A stretch of 64,000 nt of DNA from contig JNDT01001594.1 of the NCBI GenBank assembly GCA_000697055.1, positions 27,543-91,542 of the forward strand, in the 5' to 3' direction. The position numbers and the translations under genes were made by a program. The notes under the pieces were generated by a model. The model ran no database searches. It was not told the DNA's origin and saw only the letters and a list, made by a program, of their open reading frames with translations. Source of the stretch: Saksenaea vasiformis B4078. Its lineage: Eukaryota > Mucoromycota > Mucoromycetes > Mucorales > Saksenaeaceae. Every line of letters begins with the position of its first letter. The stretch's first letter is position 1. This document shows, one piece after another, positions 1 to 11,845 of the stretch.

Positions 1-1487
1 ATCATACTCCAAGTTCTCTTCTAATTCGGTGAAATCAGGTGCAAATGCACTCCAGTTTTCCTCTTGTTTTGTTGTCCAAATATAAATATTGCCATAACTA
101 CTGACAGATCCGATCACGGGCCGTACAGGGTGCCACTTTGGAAGTAGTTAATCATTTCTCTCCGTCAGCTTAACTTAGTCCTGCCTACCGCTAGATCGTC
201 CAAAGGCTCCTTTGGCCCCTCCAGGATTTTAACCAAGTTTCCCAGTTTCTTATCCCAAATATAAATATTATGTTCGGCCTTATGTCCCGAGCCTTTGTCA
301 AACTTTCCTTGTTAGAAAACACCCGAGCTGGTCCCTGTCTTCTTTACCTCCAATAACAAACTCGCCATCACCACTGAAACAGACCTGGTTCCATTGCACA
401 CGGTTGACCAAATCCTGGAACTTGTTCTGTAATGTAGGTATACCATCGTAATCGCTCAGCCGATAAAGCCGGATTAATCGGTCATTCGCATTGATCAACA
501 AGTCTCTAAAGATACGCGCCAGTGAACAAAAGATTGGGGACGAATGGTGCAATCCCCCACCTGCCGTTACGACTCCATTGGATTCCTTTAATGGTGGTTG
601 TTGTGATTCTCGTGGTATGTACAATCTAAATCAAGCTAGTTGTCAATAATTTTTTTCTTCTTTCTGCGCATGATATATACCTGGCACGTTTCAGCACGGA
701 TGATATTAAGATAGCCTCTTGATGTACCCGTGTAGATCATATTTCCCGTTTTGTTCCATGCAATCGCAGTAACGTTGGATGACGGCCTTCACAATATAAA
801 ATTAAAAAAAAATCCAAAAAAAATGAAAACATACGTCTTCTCGCTCCGTTGGTCGTCATTCTCTATAGGCAACACTGTTTTTATAATGTCTCCGTCGATT
901 AGATCCACAATCACCGGATTTTCATGCGTTAATGCCGCAATAAACCGAAAACTGGTAACACAATAAGCATTCCACACGATTTGCTTTGATCGTTCTTACT
1001 TATTTGTGGGGTGCATTTGCGCCATGACCAGCGGCGTGTCAAACCTGATCTTCGTATGTTTCGTTCCAGACACAAGATCCCAGAGGATACATGTCCAGTC
1101 TTTCGAAGAAGATAATAGATACCGCCCGTTCCGTGACCAACTAGTTTTTTTTTTTTGCTTACTTGGTTAAGGATAGATCTCATACGTTTCATCGGTAAGT
1201 GTACCTAATGCTGGCGACGGGCTTGACATGGCCCGATAGATCACGCGCTACACCTTTGGTATCGAAATCCCACACGACGCAACGTCCATCCAAACATCCA
1301 GCAGCAAGTAATGTGCCTCGCCGATTGAATTTGCAATTAAGCACATAACCATCCTCCAGTGTGTTCTCAATGATCTGAGGATATTCTTGTTCCCAAGGAT
1401 CTAGACAATAGCGCAAACGATCCGTTAGTTATTGACATGTCGACAATGGTGTGTCTTGATTCGTGTACCCAGTAACTCTAAATTCAT
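1..1487 (-). CDS. swd1: Swd1/RBBP5-like WD40 subunit of COMPASS (3' end outside window)
   Basis: WD40 scaffold subunit of the Set1/COMPASS histone H3K4 methyltransferase, expected in the nucleus. Proposed exons on the minus strand: 1487-1469, 1400-1205, 1140-1000, 951-835, 786-681, 625-561, 505-348, 307-189 and 135-1 (continuing off the window). Every junction keeps frame with GT..AG borders. The short first exon gives MNLELL, as in animal RBBP5, followed by DPWEQEYPQ. Later diagnostic pieces are [77 protein letters not shown] and [10 protein letters not shown], in the same order as in RBBP5/Swd1. Eight introns of 40-68 nt. The assignment is firm. The C-terminal acidic tail lies outside the window. 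Confidence 0.93.
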
Positions 1488-2074
1488 GAAGAAAGGAGCG
1501 ATTAGGAAATAGGTAGACTCCCGCACCTTCAGAACAGCACTACATGCACGCGGAGAAAAAAATAGCCATCGGTGTTTGAACCCATCCACAACGTGCGAAA
1601 TGTCCACGAAATGTGCAGGGTGTACCTAAGCGTCAAAGAGCAGCTGATTATCAGTTACGGTATCGCAACGAATCTGTAGGATACAGCGACGACCTGTAAT
1701 AGGGTAGGGACCGGGGAAAGAAGAAAAAGATAACGTAATGGAAGACGATCGCATACAGCATGCAATATTCCTTAAGGGCACAGAAAGGAACATAATCTCT
1801 GCTTCCTGTACGTACAGAGTCAACGATACTAATTTTGTGAGATATCAATCATGTGCCGGACAGGTAAAAATATATTGCCATGAAAAGAAAAAAAAAAGAA
1901 GTAAATTCTGTTGATATCAATGTTTTTTGTTGTTGTGATGTACAAAGCGAAGGGATGTTTTTTTTTGTTTCTATGACGAGCGAATTGACTCGTTCTATCT
2001 TAGAAAGAAGATAAAAAGCAAAAGGTCTAGCCCACTTGTCTCTAAATATTCGCCAAAGTGTTTTGAAAATGCGT
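1488..2074. other. Intergenic region between swd1 and arb1
   Basis: 587 bases between two minus-strand genes. It should hold the swd1 promoter (next to 1487) and the arb1 3' untranslated region (next to 2075). It is AT-rich with A and T runs around 1880-1970. I see no coding signal and no repeat. Confidence 0.5.
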
Positions 2075-4017
2075 TTACAACTTGACGTTCTTTCTGAGCG
2101 ACTCCTTGTACTCGGCGATGGAACCTTCAAATGGCATGACCTGACCATTCTCGCAACGCCAGATCTGCTTGGCGACTTGAGAGATCAGTCGGAAGTCGTG
2201 AGAAACAAGCACAACACCACCAGAGAAGTTGTTGATAGCATCCGCAAGTGAATCAATAGACTCCATATCCAAATGGTTAGTAGGTTCGTCAAGAAGAATA
2301 ATATGAGGACGCATAACAGCCAATTCAGCGAACACGAGGCGGGACTTGAGACCATCGGAAAGGTGAGCAATGGGCGAGGTCTGATGGGCACCAGTCAAAC
2401 CATAGCGACCTGGATAGATAGAGTCAGTCAGCACCGCTTCTATTTTTTTTTCCTTCACACATTCTCTTAACTTACCAATTTGTCTACGCCAGAAGTCGGT
2501 TTCAGTGCTTTCTTCAGGGAACTTCTTCTTCATGTAGTCAATGGGAGAGAGGTCCATGTCGAGCTGATCAGCAGAATGCTGGTTGTACTTGCCCAACTTC
2601 AAAGAGGTATGACGCTGAACACGACCACCGGTAGGCACGAGCTCACCACTCATGAGTTTCAAAAGAGTAGATTTACCAGCACCGTTGGGACCGACAAGGG
2701 CAACACGCGAGTCCATATCCACACCCAACTCGATATCTCTGTAAAGAGCCTTATCCAACTGGCCGCTGTAGGAGAAGGTGACTTCCTGGAAAGCAAGGAC
2801 AGGTGGGGGCAACTTGGGAACATCAGTGAAGCTGAATTTGAAGGCGTGGGGCTTTTCGACCTTCTCGACCAAACCAGCAGCCTCCATTTTGTCAATGATC
2901 TTCTGCTTGGACTTGGCCTGTCGCACCAAGTTAGCATAAGTACCAGCAGATGCAATGAACTTCTTGATGTGAGCAATTTCTTCTTGCTGCTTCTCATAAG
3001 CCTTGGCCTGGTTGATCTCGTTTTCTTCCTTGATCTTGACAAACATATCGTAGTTACCACCATAGTAGTTCAACTTGCGCTTATGGTTCAAGTTCATCAT
3101 GTTGGTACAGACACCGTTCAAGAAATCCTGGGAATGGGACACAACGACAAGAATACGGTTGTAGGTCTTGAGGTATTCTTCCAACCACACACAGGCTTCG
3201 AGATCCAAATGGTTTGTGGGTTCGTCCAAAAGCAACAACGTAGGTCGAACGAAAAGAGCACGAGCCAAGGCGACTCTCATACGCCAACCACCAGACATGT
3301 CCTTGGTCATCTTAAGCATCTGCTGGGAGGTGAAACCAAGACCGGAAAGAAGCGAACAAGCGCGTGCTTCAAAGGTTGAGGGATCCATACCCTCAATACG
3401 CTCGTAGATATCGTCCAACAGTGGGTTATCCGCACCATCCTCTTGGCTGAGAATTTCCTCCACCTGTCTCTCAAGACGAGCAACTTCCTTTTGAGCGTGG
3501 TCAATGACAGCCTCAACGGCATTCATGTCCGAAGGTTCGGCTTCTTGATTCAGGAGGTATGTCTATATGTAAAAAATAAAAAATTTATAAGCATCATCCG
3601 TTTACGGTGTGGCATTCCCTGGTAACATACATCAATGTGATCAGGAATCTCGATATCTCTCTCGGCAAGCGAAGCCAAGAAAGTCGACTTGCCGGAACCG
3701 TTGGCACCAATGAGACCATAACGTCGACCAAAGTTAAGTTCAATGGTGGCATTGTCGATCAAGACACGACCATGGTAGTTGAGAGAGTACGATTCAATCT
3801 TGATATCACGGCTTCTCTCCTGCGAGGTGTAAACACCAGTAGCAGTACGATCCACCTTGATCTTCAATCTGTCCATGCTAAGATCCTCCGCAGAAGTGTT
3901 GTTGGAAGGAATAGGGGTACTCTTTGCTGAGCTCTTAGCGCTCTTGATACCTTTGGCTTCGGCTTTGGCAGCCTTAGCCGCAAGACGCTTTGCTTTGGAT
4001 GCTGAGATGCCGCTCAT
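2075..4017 (-). CDS. arb1: ABCF-type ATPase, Arb1/ABCF2-like ribosome-biogenesis factor
   Basis: Soluble twin-cassette ABC ATPase with no membrane segments, acting in ribosome biogenesis in yeast. Exons on the minus strand are 4017-3631, 3562-2476 and 2409-2075, giving about 602 residues, the usual family length. The N-terminus is Lys/Ala-rich. Cassette 1 has Walker A GANGSGKS (residues about 104-111), signature MSGGWRMR and Walker B LLLLDEPTNHLD. Cassette 2 has GPNGAGKS, signature LSDGLKSR and IILLDEPTNHLD. A Lys/Glu-rich linker with AYEKQQEEIAHIKKFI lies between them, as in ABCF proteins. The second intron (2410-2475, 66 nt) is a multiple of three without a stop, so the frame runs straight through it. 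Conservation (RQIG|RYGLTG) shows it is spliced. All nucleotide-binding motifs are intact. Confidence 0.95.
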
Positions 4018-4476
4018 GGTCGTTCAGGAGAAAGGGGATAGGAGAGAGAGAGCAAAGGAAAAGAAGGGAAGGAGTTCTAGCTTAAAAACTTTTTCTTCGC
4101 AATTCACCACTTAGGTGGCTGAAACCATGGCGGCGATTGGAGCGTTAGTTTAAATTTAGGCGCTTACAGGTTTTCGGACCTCCTTTTCAACTGCGGAACA
4201 TCGAGCCATTTCATTTGATATGATCCACTGGATCAGATACGATGAAACTTTCTAAGCCTATCAACCATTTTGGGGGAAAAATAGATCGTTCATTTCCATA
4301 TGAGCACCCATTTGTGCGTCAGTTTGTACTTCTTTGTGGGCGTAAGGCATCAGAAAAAGATCACCTGGCAGAAAGCAGAATGGCGTCGCCAGTGACCGTA
4401 GCAAACAAGGGCTTCATTTGAATTCCCGATAAAAGAGTGGCAGTATGCTTATGCATAACAAACGTCCGTTTTTCCC
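4018..4476. promoter_or_regulatory. Divergent intergenic region, arb1 / first P450
   Basis: 459 bases separate the arb1 start codon (minus) from the first P450 start (plus), so both promoters must lie here. A purine-rich stretch (4023-4070, GGAGAAAGGGG/GAGAGAGAG type) sits immediately upstream of the arb1 ATG. No clear TATA box was seen. No repeat was recognised. Confidence 0.45.
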
Positions 4477-5968
4477 ATGATCGTCCATGTTGCAACAACG
4501 TTAGCCATTGTCGTGCCTTCAATACTGGTTCTTCCAATAGCTTATCAGTTATATTCTTCGCGAGGCCTCAAAGATGAGAAAACCGGCGAAAAAATGCCGG
4601 GTTCATCTCCTACTTACCAGCTCTTGGACAAGTTTATGTAAATCTTTGCACGGTTGCTTCAATCTTATTGATGACTTGTGAAAAAGGCTAGAAAACACAT
4701 TGGGAAGTGTGGCAAAGACACTAAGTTGCCCCAGACGAACTTGGTTTCGCTACCTCTTCTATACACCTATCTTGTCTACAAGCGTACCAGCTGAAGTCAG
4801 ACGTATCTTAGTGACAGAGACGCAGAAGGAGCTGAGACGGGAGACATTTTTTGTAGGGGACAGTATTGAAGCGGCCCAAACATCAACCACACATGTGCAA
4901 CACAAGCGTATCTTATTAAAAGCGTTTTCCGTAAAGCACACGAGTAAGGTGGAGCCTATAATCCTGCAGGAGCTACGAAAGCGTTTCATCGTCGGCGATG
5001 GCGAAGAAGCTGAAATCAATTTGTACCCTTTGGTACTTGATGTAGTGCAGCAAACGCTTACAAGATTTTTCTATGGAAATGGAATGGGTATGTCTGACTG
5101 TGAGATGGCGCAAGCATCAAAGGCTTTGCGGACGTTCCTCGAAAGCTTGTCTTCGATAGGTCTCATCGTGCTGTATTGTAAACCGGTAGCAAGAATTCTC
5201 CAGTATTTTTCATCATCCATTGCTGCCATACTGGCTGCATCTGACCATCTGATGTCTCTTCGGCACCGGGTGTTTCAGACATGGGAAGAGGCTGAGGACA
5301 AAAGCAAATTAGATGGCTTGCTTCACAAGATCCTGACAGCAAACGCAGCTGAGACGGAACGAGCTTTATCAAGAAAAGCAGTGATGGACAACTGCTTCAC
5401 GCTATCACTGGAAGGGATCGATTCGACGACATCAGCTATCTTGTTTACACTTGTCTGTCTAGGAACCCACTTGGAATGGCAAAGCAAGCTACGCAAAGAA
5501 CTGAATGAGACTACCTCTGAAAACCTTGCGTCGTTGCCCATATTGAACGCGGTCATCTCCGAGTCTCTTCGTCTCTTTCCTCCTTTCCCAGAAACATTCC
5601 CTCGTATAGTCCAAACGGACGACTATGTAATGGCTGGCTACCACATCCCTCGCGGTACCATGATAGCAGGACACCTGATGGCTCTGCATCGAGATCCTAT
5701 CTATTGGTTATTCCCTGATCAGTTTGACCCGTCGCGCTTTATGGAGAATGCATCACATTCGCAATGGTACCTGCCTTTCGGGGCAGGACCAGAAGCATGC
5801 ATCGGTAAGAAACTTGCCATGAGTATGATTCGCACCGCCGTTTCCGAGTTTGTGCGATTATACAACTTCCATGTGTCGAAACCCGTTGAACCTGGGGAAT
5901 GGTACGTAGGTTTAACTCCACGTAATAAGGAAGCATGCATACTTGTATCTCGTTGCAAGGAACTCTGA
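4477..5968 (+). CDS. Cytochrome P450 monooxygenase, tandem copy 1
   Basis: Membrane-anchored haem-thiolate monooxygenase; substrate unknown. Exons 4477-4637 and 4687-5968 give about 480 residues. The N-terminal anchor starts MIVHVATTLAIVVPSILVLP, followed by a short linker. The intron acceptor is taken as AAAAAG|GCTAG because only this one keeps frame (giving LENTLGSVAKTLS), and the paralogue at 7.1 kb needs exactly the same site. The I-helix has EGIDSTTSA, the K-helix ExxR is ESLR, the PERF-like region is FDPSRF, and the haem loop is FGAGPEACIG with its cysteine. All catalytic motifs are present. The family was not assigned; tandem CYP509-type genes in Mucoromycota would be a reasonable comparison. 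Confidence 0.93.
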
Positions 5969-7098
5969 CCAATAAATATTATTCTATGATTCGTGAAAGA
6001 AAGTAGCAATCATAGTAAGCTGATTTTAACATTGTCCCCCTTCCCTTGTGTACGTATGCCCATAGAAACCTTAAACACCTTCTTGTTTCCATACCATCTA
6101 CAGAAGGAGCTGTCATTGATATACTATATAATGGGGGCTCATGTAGTTCATCCTTCAAATGTCAGCCGATCAATACGGGGTTTGAAATCATTGAGTGTGT
6201 CATTGTGATAGGAGTAGATCAGAGTTCATCCAACGTAAAGATGCTATCGTATCAAAACAAACAAGAAGTCCACTTCTATGCTCTCGCTAAGGTCGTAATT
6301 ATTACCAATTAGGGAAGTTGTATTTCACATTTTTCTCTCAATTGATTCTGTATATCTACTTGTTCCTGGCATAGATCGTACCCAATTGCTCTGTGAGATA
6401 CGAAACCATGTTTCAGTACCTGATTCATTACTATGGATAGAAGCATGTACTGCAAAATGGATGTCATGAAGTGAAACTTCAGGGACATAGTGGAGATTGT
6501 CTGATACATAATGCACTGCAGGCGACGTGAAATCCTGACAACGTGACGTTGGTCTGTCTCTGATTAGATCGACTTGCTGCATTGCACATGCAGTCTCCTG
6601 CGCTTTAGATGACGCTGCCTTAAAGCCGCCCGAAATACAACGATTTCCTCATTTAGGTGCCTGAGTACATCCTCACATAGTATTGGAAGAGACCACATTT
6701 CTTAATCCTTTGCCTCCAGGAACTTTCACGGTGAAAGCCGTTACTTTATCTTTGAAGACGTTTCGTGTTTAATGGACATACTCCTTCTAAACGCGACACG
6801 GCCTCTAGTAAGACATAAAAAGTTTGATTTTTGCGGATCGGACGATCTGGGAAAGTGTGGTAGCAGATCTTGAAGAAACTATTGTTCTTGAGATCGACAT
6901 GGGGCCTGGCTTTTTTCTTCAATCGGAGGCAGTATCGTCGTATTAACCGCTCGGCGCCTATTTACCCGCATGAATTTCGCGTGGTAACTGCGCCATTGAT
7001 TCGGTACAAAAGCCCCCGAATCCGAGAAAGCTAAGCTGTTGTGATTGCGATAAAAGAGGCACCGCGCCACTCATGTTTCGCCTACACTTACTCTTCTC
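5969..7098. other. Spacer between the two P450 genes
   Basis: 1.13 kb holding the 3' end of copy 1 (AATAAATATTATT just after the stop) and the promoter of copy 2. Short open frames at 6046-6312 (plus) and 6325-6582 (minus) have no recognisable domain, no start context and no intron support, so I do not call them genes. Confidence 0.4.
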
Positions 7099-8583
7099 AT
7101 GGTTGCCCAAATGGCAACTGTTTTGACCATCGCATTCCCATCATTGCTGGTCTTACCAATAGCGTACCAATTGTACTCTGCACGAAGTCTCAAAGATGAA
7201 GAAACCGGAAAGCAAATGCCAGGCCAGTCTCCTGCTTACAAGATGTTTACTACATTCAGGTAAACAATAAGGTTGTCATTCTTTGCTATTGACAGCGTGT
7301 GAAAAAGACTAGCAAATACTTTGGAGGTAACAGCTACGACGTTGAGCTATCCAAAACGCATCTGGTTTCGCTACATCCTTTATAAACCTTTCTTAACGAC
7401 AAGTCTTCCAGGCGAAGTAAGGCGGATCCTGGTGACAGACACGCAGAAACAATTAAGGCGAGAGACATTTATACAACTTGACAGTATTGAGGCAGCACAA
7501 ACGACCCATGAACATCTGCAACATAAACGTGTTCTATTAAAGGCCTTTTCCGTAAAACATGCGAACATGGTGGAGCCCATTGTGCTGAAGGAATTACGCC
7601 AGCGTTGTATCGTCGATGATGGTGACGCGGAAGTAGAGATCAATTTGTATCCTTTGATGCTGGATTTAGTTCAGCAAACGTCTACTCGATTCCTTTACGG
7701 AAATGGTATGGGCATGTCTGACGCAGAAATGGTGCAAGCATCAAAGGCCACACGTACATTTATCGAGGGGCTGAGTTTAGCAACTGTCCTGGCAATGTAC
7801 AGTAAACCGTTCGCAAGAGTTCTCCGATGCATTTCATCGAGTGGTGCTCGTATGTTAGACGCCCTTGATCATTTGACGGCCCTTCGGGAACGCGCATTTC
7901 AGACATGGGAGGAGGCTGAGAATAAAGATGCACTGGATGGTTTGTTTCACCAGATCATGACAGCAAATGCAGCCGAAACAGAAAAGCCTTTGTCAAGACA
8001 GACCGTGATGGATAACTGTTTCTCAATGACCCTGGAGGGCGTCGACTCGGCCGCAGCAGCTATCCTGTTTACACTTGTCTGCTTAGGAAATCATACAGAA
8101 TGGCAGGACAGACTACGCGAAGAGCTCAACGAGAACCCGTCCGCTACCCTCGCGTCTTTACCTACATTGAACGCTGTCATCTCTGAAACGCTCCGTCTCT
8201 ATCCTCCTTTTCCAGAGACGTTTCCACGTATCGTTCAAACAGACAACTATGTGATGGCTGGCTATCACATTCCTCGAGGCACTATGATAACAGGACACCT
8301 AATGGCTTTGCATCGAGATCCCACTTATTGGACAAATCCAGACGAATTTGATCCGTCGCGCTTTATGGAGAAGGTATCGCATTCACAATGGTATCTACCC
8401 TTTGGCGCGGGACCGGAAGCATGCATCGGTAAGAAAGTTGCTTTGAACATGATTCGCACCGCTGTCTCCGAATTCGTGCGATTGTACACGTTCCAAGTAT
8501 CAAGACCTGTTGGACTCGGAGATTGGGCTATAGGCTTAACTCCGCGCAACAAAGAAGCGTATTTCCTCGTATCACGTAATTAG
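7099..8583 (+). CDS. Cytochrome P450 monooxygenase, tandem copy 2
   Basis: Paralogue of the gene at 4477. Exons 7099-7259 and 7308-8583 give about 478 residues. The first exons of both genes are exactly 161 nt and the intron falls at the same codon. The anchor is MVAQMATVLTIAFPSLLVLP, the I-helix LEGVDSAAAA, ExxR is ETLR, the haem loop FGAGPEACIG. The proteins align without large gaps, for example FYGNGMGMSD versus LYGNGMGMSD and GYHIPRGTMI in both. The I-helix threonine region differs: copy 1 has IDSTTSA and copy 2 VDSAAAA, which lacks the usual acid-threonine pair. That could alter oxygen activation. Substrate unknown. Confidence 0.93.
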
Positions 8584-8649
8584 AAACATGAACAATGATT
8601 ATATATGTTATAACAAGGTTATGGGATAGAATTCTATAACTGAATAATA

Positions 8650-11337
8650 TCAAGTTTTTTTTGGTCTGCAAAATGCAGTTGGTCGTTTATCGCTCTGATC
8701 CTTCATATGTTGGAAAACGTGAAGGATGTTTGAGGCTGCCATGTTGTCACGATTCCAATACATCACCGTACATGATTTTTTACAGCATGTCAGTACAGCG
8801 TAAATCTTCGCGCCTTCATTTCCTCGTGCATCTTTTGTTTCAGTTGCGTTCTTTAGATTTCGGGTCTGGCAGGCGGGACATATTTGTGAGGTTAGATATT
8901 CATCTATCATAATCACAAATGTCGGTGCCTTTTAAAATGTAAGGTTATTCGTATAGATGTAAATAGACACAACACAGTAACTTCCGTTGTTTAGCTTTTA
9001 GCTTCAGTTCTTTGAGAATGGCCTTGGTTGGTGCTGCCTTTTTTCCCTTCATACTACCACTAAATGCCGCATTTCCGTACGCAATGATAATGGGCTTATT
9101 TTTTTTCGTCGCTCCGATCGTTGGCAGAGACTGGCACCCATTTGGAATCACTAGACTTGCATATGTTTTGTTTGCTGTTTTCATTGTACTTGCTGCTTCC
9201 ATAAAGCAACCTCTTTGCAATTTCACTTCTTCCCTTTTGTTTTTTGATATAGCTCTTAAATCGCAGTATGCTGTGCCTGTAAAAGAAACTCAGATACAGT
9301 AAAAAAAAGGCTATCAATACCTTCGATCTCGAGAAAAAAAATCCGGAAATAACGTCATAATGCTGAATGCGGTAACGAATAGCGGTGATCAGCTTGTCAA
9401 GATGGGCCGTTTTCAAAGAAGCAGCCTTGTCAATGAGCTCTTTTGTGGTTGGTCCGTGCTTGATATAGCGTTGTCTGACGTTTGAAGCGCATGATTAAAC
9501 CCACACAAGGAATAATACTCGTCAGTTGTTGCGGAACGGATGCGATGCTATGAGGTGCCTGTTCCATCCGCAGCAACGAAAATGCTAGATACTCCGGGGT
9601 CAACACCCCAAACGACGGCATCTTCAAACCTTCCCTTCATGTCTGCAGGTGTCAACGGCTTCTTTTTCGGGTCGTAGGGAGCTTTATACTTTTTGAAAAT
9701 AAACTCGACATCTGTGCCATCCGCTCGTATTTTGTTCCTGAAATTTATCTTAATAAATCAATCAAAATGAAATATACTTACAGAACATGACTCTCTCGGT
9801 TTCAAGGCTATCCAGGGTTTTATACCCAATCTTGGCCATATCAAACAACCGGAAATATTCCTCTCTCGCCTTGGAAGCATCAATTAGTGACATCGAATTA
9901 CGAAGTCCGGCCTTGCACATTAAACGCCCAAGCGCTTGGTTATCAATCGTAATGTGGCGTAGCTGAGTACTGTAAAGAGGCAGTATGGTGAACCATCTTG
10001 CCTCTCGTGGGTCGGTGTACTTCTCAGGTCTAAACGTTTTTGCATCTATGGCAGTACCTGTCTTGTCGATGAACTTTTGTAACTTGGTCGTTGCAGCATC
10101 TGATAGACGACTCAGTTTCTTTGGGAGAACAATATTTTCTCGTTTGCGGATGGCTATCCGGACAGCTACTTCGAGACTCTTTTGTAATCGTTTTGGTAAC
10201 TTCTCCGTATCCAGAATCTATGACTTGATTAGATCATATATATATAATAACCGTTGTTATACCTTATCTACCATCCTATGTACATACGCAGTGGATACGT
10301 ACTTTTGAGGTGTTGGCTCTGTGATAAAAACCTTTTCCTCAAGTCGCCTGAGCACCTGAAAAAACCACGGAAGAAATAGATGTAGTTCCGCACTGAGCCT
10401 TGGGCTGTCAAACTTTGTGTGACCTATCGATTTCTATAGGTACTCCACGCAGGACTTGATGTAGTCACGATGTTTCTTGTCGTCCGGAATGGATGAAGGC
10501 CACGTTGGTTCCTCTCCACAGGACTGCTTATACATAAAAGTCGCTAATACCTTTTGTTCATTTACCGTCGACTCCCACCAAAAGGTGCCGTCGGTCTGAT
10601 CGGACATACAGACTAATAGATATTGTATCGTTTTTGGTTCGAATTTTGCTGTCAAATGGTTGCGGATTCCTTCCTCGTACTCTTTTGCCGCAATTGAAAC
10701 AACAGTCATATATCCGGTAGATCGGAAGTTGGCTTGATCGAATTCAGGAATGGATGCTTTGAAGCATGAATATGCCTTTTGTAGGGCATTATCAGCGTGC
10801 TTGCCTTCACCGGCAATCAACGAAAAACATACTGTAGCATAGTTCATGTGTGATTTGAGGAATTGGGAGGTTATCCGAGAGCAACTGAGCGAAAAAGTAG
10901 TTGGCGAATAGTGATCCTACGTAAGTGACATCGCGTATATGTTTGACAAGTTCTTCAACTGCTTTCACGAATTCAGAGGAACGACATGTGTTTTGCAACG
11001 AAGCTTTGATGATACTTGTTCTCTTGAAATCCTTTGGTGGTTTTCTCTTTTTCGTGTAATAAGTACACAGTTTGTTCGAACTGCGTTGATGGTCTGTTTT
11101 TCCACATGCAGTACAGCGCATCGACTTTCCTGATGCAATGTTCTCTTCCTTCTTTTTTTCCTGAATTGCTGCCTTGACTTTGTATTTCTCATCCCGCGTG
11201 GCGTACGCTGCTTCAGCTTTAATTAAAGCCTTTGGCTTTTTGCCAGTGATAGGACGCGGAACGGAATCTGTGCACGTACTTGGTGCATTTGACGGACCTG
11301 TATTAATGTAAGTAACTACTGGATTTCGAATACCCAT
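8650..11337 (-). pseudogene. Decayed Fanzor (eukaryotic TnpB-like RNA-guided nuclease) gene
   Basis: Minus-strand remnant of a Fanzor protein, the eukaryotic relative of transposon TnpB. In order: N-terminal MGIRNPVVTYINTG, a zinc-knuckle-like CTACGKTDHQRSSNKLC (near 11100), a middle helical region (10434-10860), a region with WFTILPLYSTQLRHITIDNQ (near 9980), the RuvC-I segment VVWGVDPGVSS (Asp codon 9599-9601), a TDEYYSLCGFNHA block, RFKSYIKKQKG, AYGNAAFSGSMKG, then DEYLTSQICPAC (Glu codon 8899-8901) and the zinc ribbon ending YWNRDNMAASNI (Asp codon 8746-8748). All three expected catalytic acids remain. The frame is broken by a 1-base excess in a T5 run (10823-10827 on plus), TAG at 10434-10436, TAG at 9548-9550 and a damaged splice junction near 9775. 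At least three introns appear to be present. Confidence 0.85.
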
Positions 11338-11499
11338 TTGCGTCTATTCGAAGATATTTGACGTTACTTCCAGATAAACTCTGCGTCTTGGAGCACGTAT
11401 TTTTACGTTTATCCGATGCTGTGATTTTCGTATCATACTCTTCCATGTTACGTTTGTGTCATTGATAGCTTTCCATTATCTAAGGCAGAGACAGGAATT
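11338..11499. other. Upstream flank of the Fanzor remnant
   Basis: Short non-coding flank. The stretch at 11337-11380 (TTTGCGTCTATTC, then ACTTCCAGAT) resembles 42172-42215, which lies about 1.4 kb left of a second TnpB-like fragment. It may be part of a shared element end. This is suggestive only. Confidence 0.3.
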
Positions 11500-11845
11500 C
11501 ATTGTCTCGTGCAAATGACGTGATAAAGATAGGGCTCGATATCTGGTGTTCGAGATAGGATACCATCGTCTCGTGCAAACAATCAATCAGTGATCGATTC
11601 TTTTTATTTCATGCAAAGGGTGTGTGGAAGGTACGGGCTCTTCTTTATCTCGCGCAAAAGGCGTGTCGGTGATAGGGTACATCGTGTCATGCAAAGGGGT
11701 GAATCAGTGATCAGGTTCTTTTGACTCATAAAAACGGTGTCTCAGAAACAGGATTCCGTCGTCTCATGCAAAAACTGTGTTGAAGATAGGTTCCTTTTAT
11801 CTCACACAAAAAGGATGTCTCAGATAACGGAAAGTGATGCATATT
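11500..11845 (+). repeat. Imperfect tandem repeat, roughly 45-bp units
   Basis: About seven degenerate units built around TCTCRTGCAAA followed by GGTGTGTC and GTGATAGG-like words. Examples start near 11500, 11560, 11606, 11657, 11687, 11761 and 11800. The array sits directly upstream of the TATTTAAAG box of R1 copy 1, where other R1 copies carry different short tandem repeats. No coding potential. Confidence 0.7.

Noticed and set aside
2480..3379. 299-codon plus-strand open frame opposite arb1
   Set aside because: It is the antisense shadow of the conserved ABCF coding sequence.
10630..10680. tRNA T-loop-like GGTTCGAATTT
   Set aside because: No acceptor stem, D-loop or anticodon stem around it, and it lies inside the Fanzor coding remnant.
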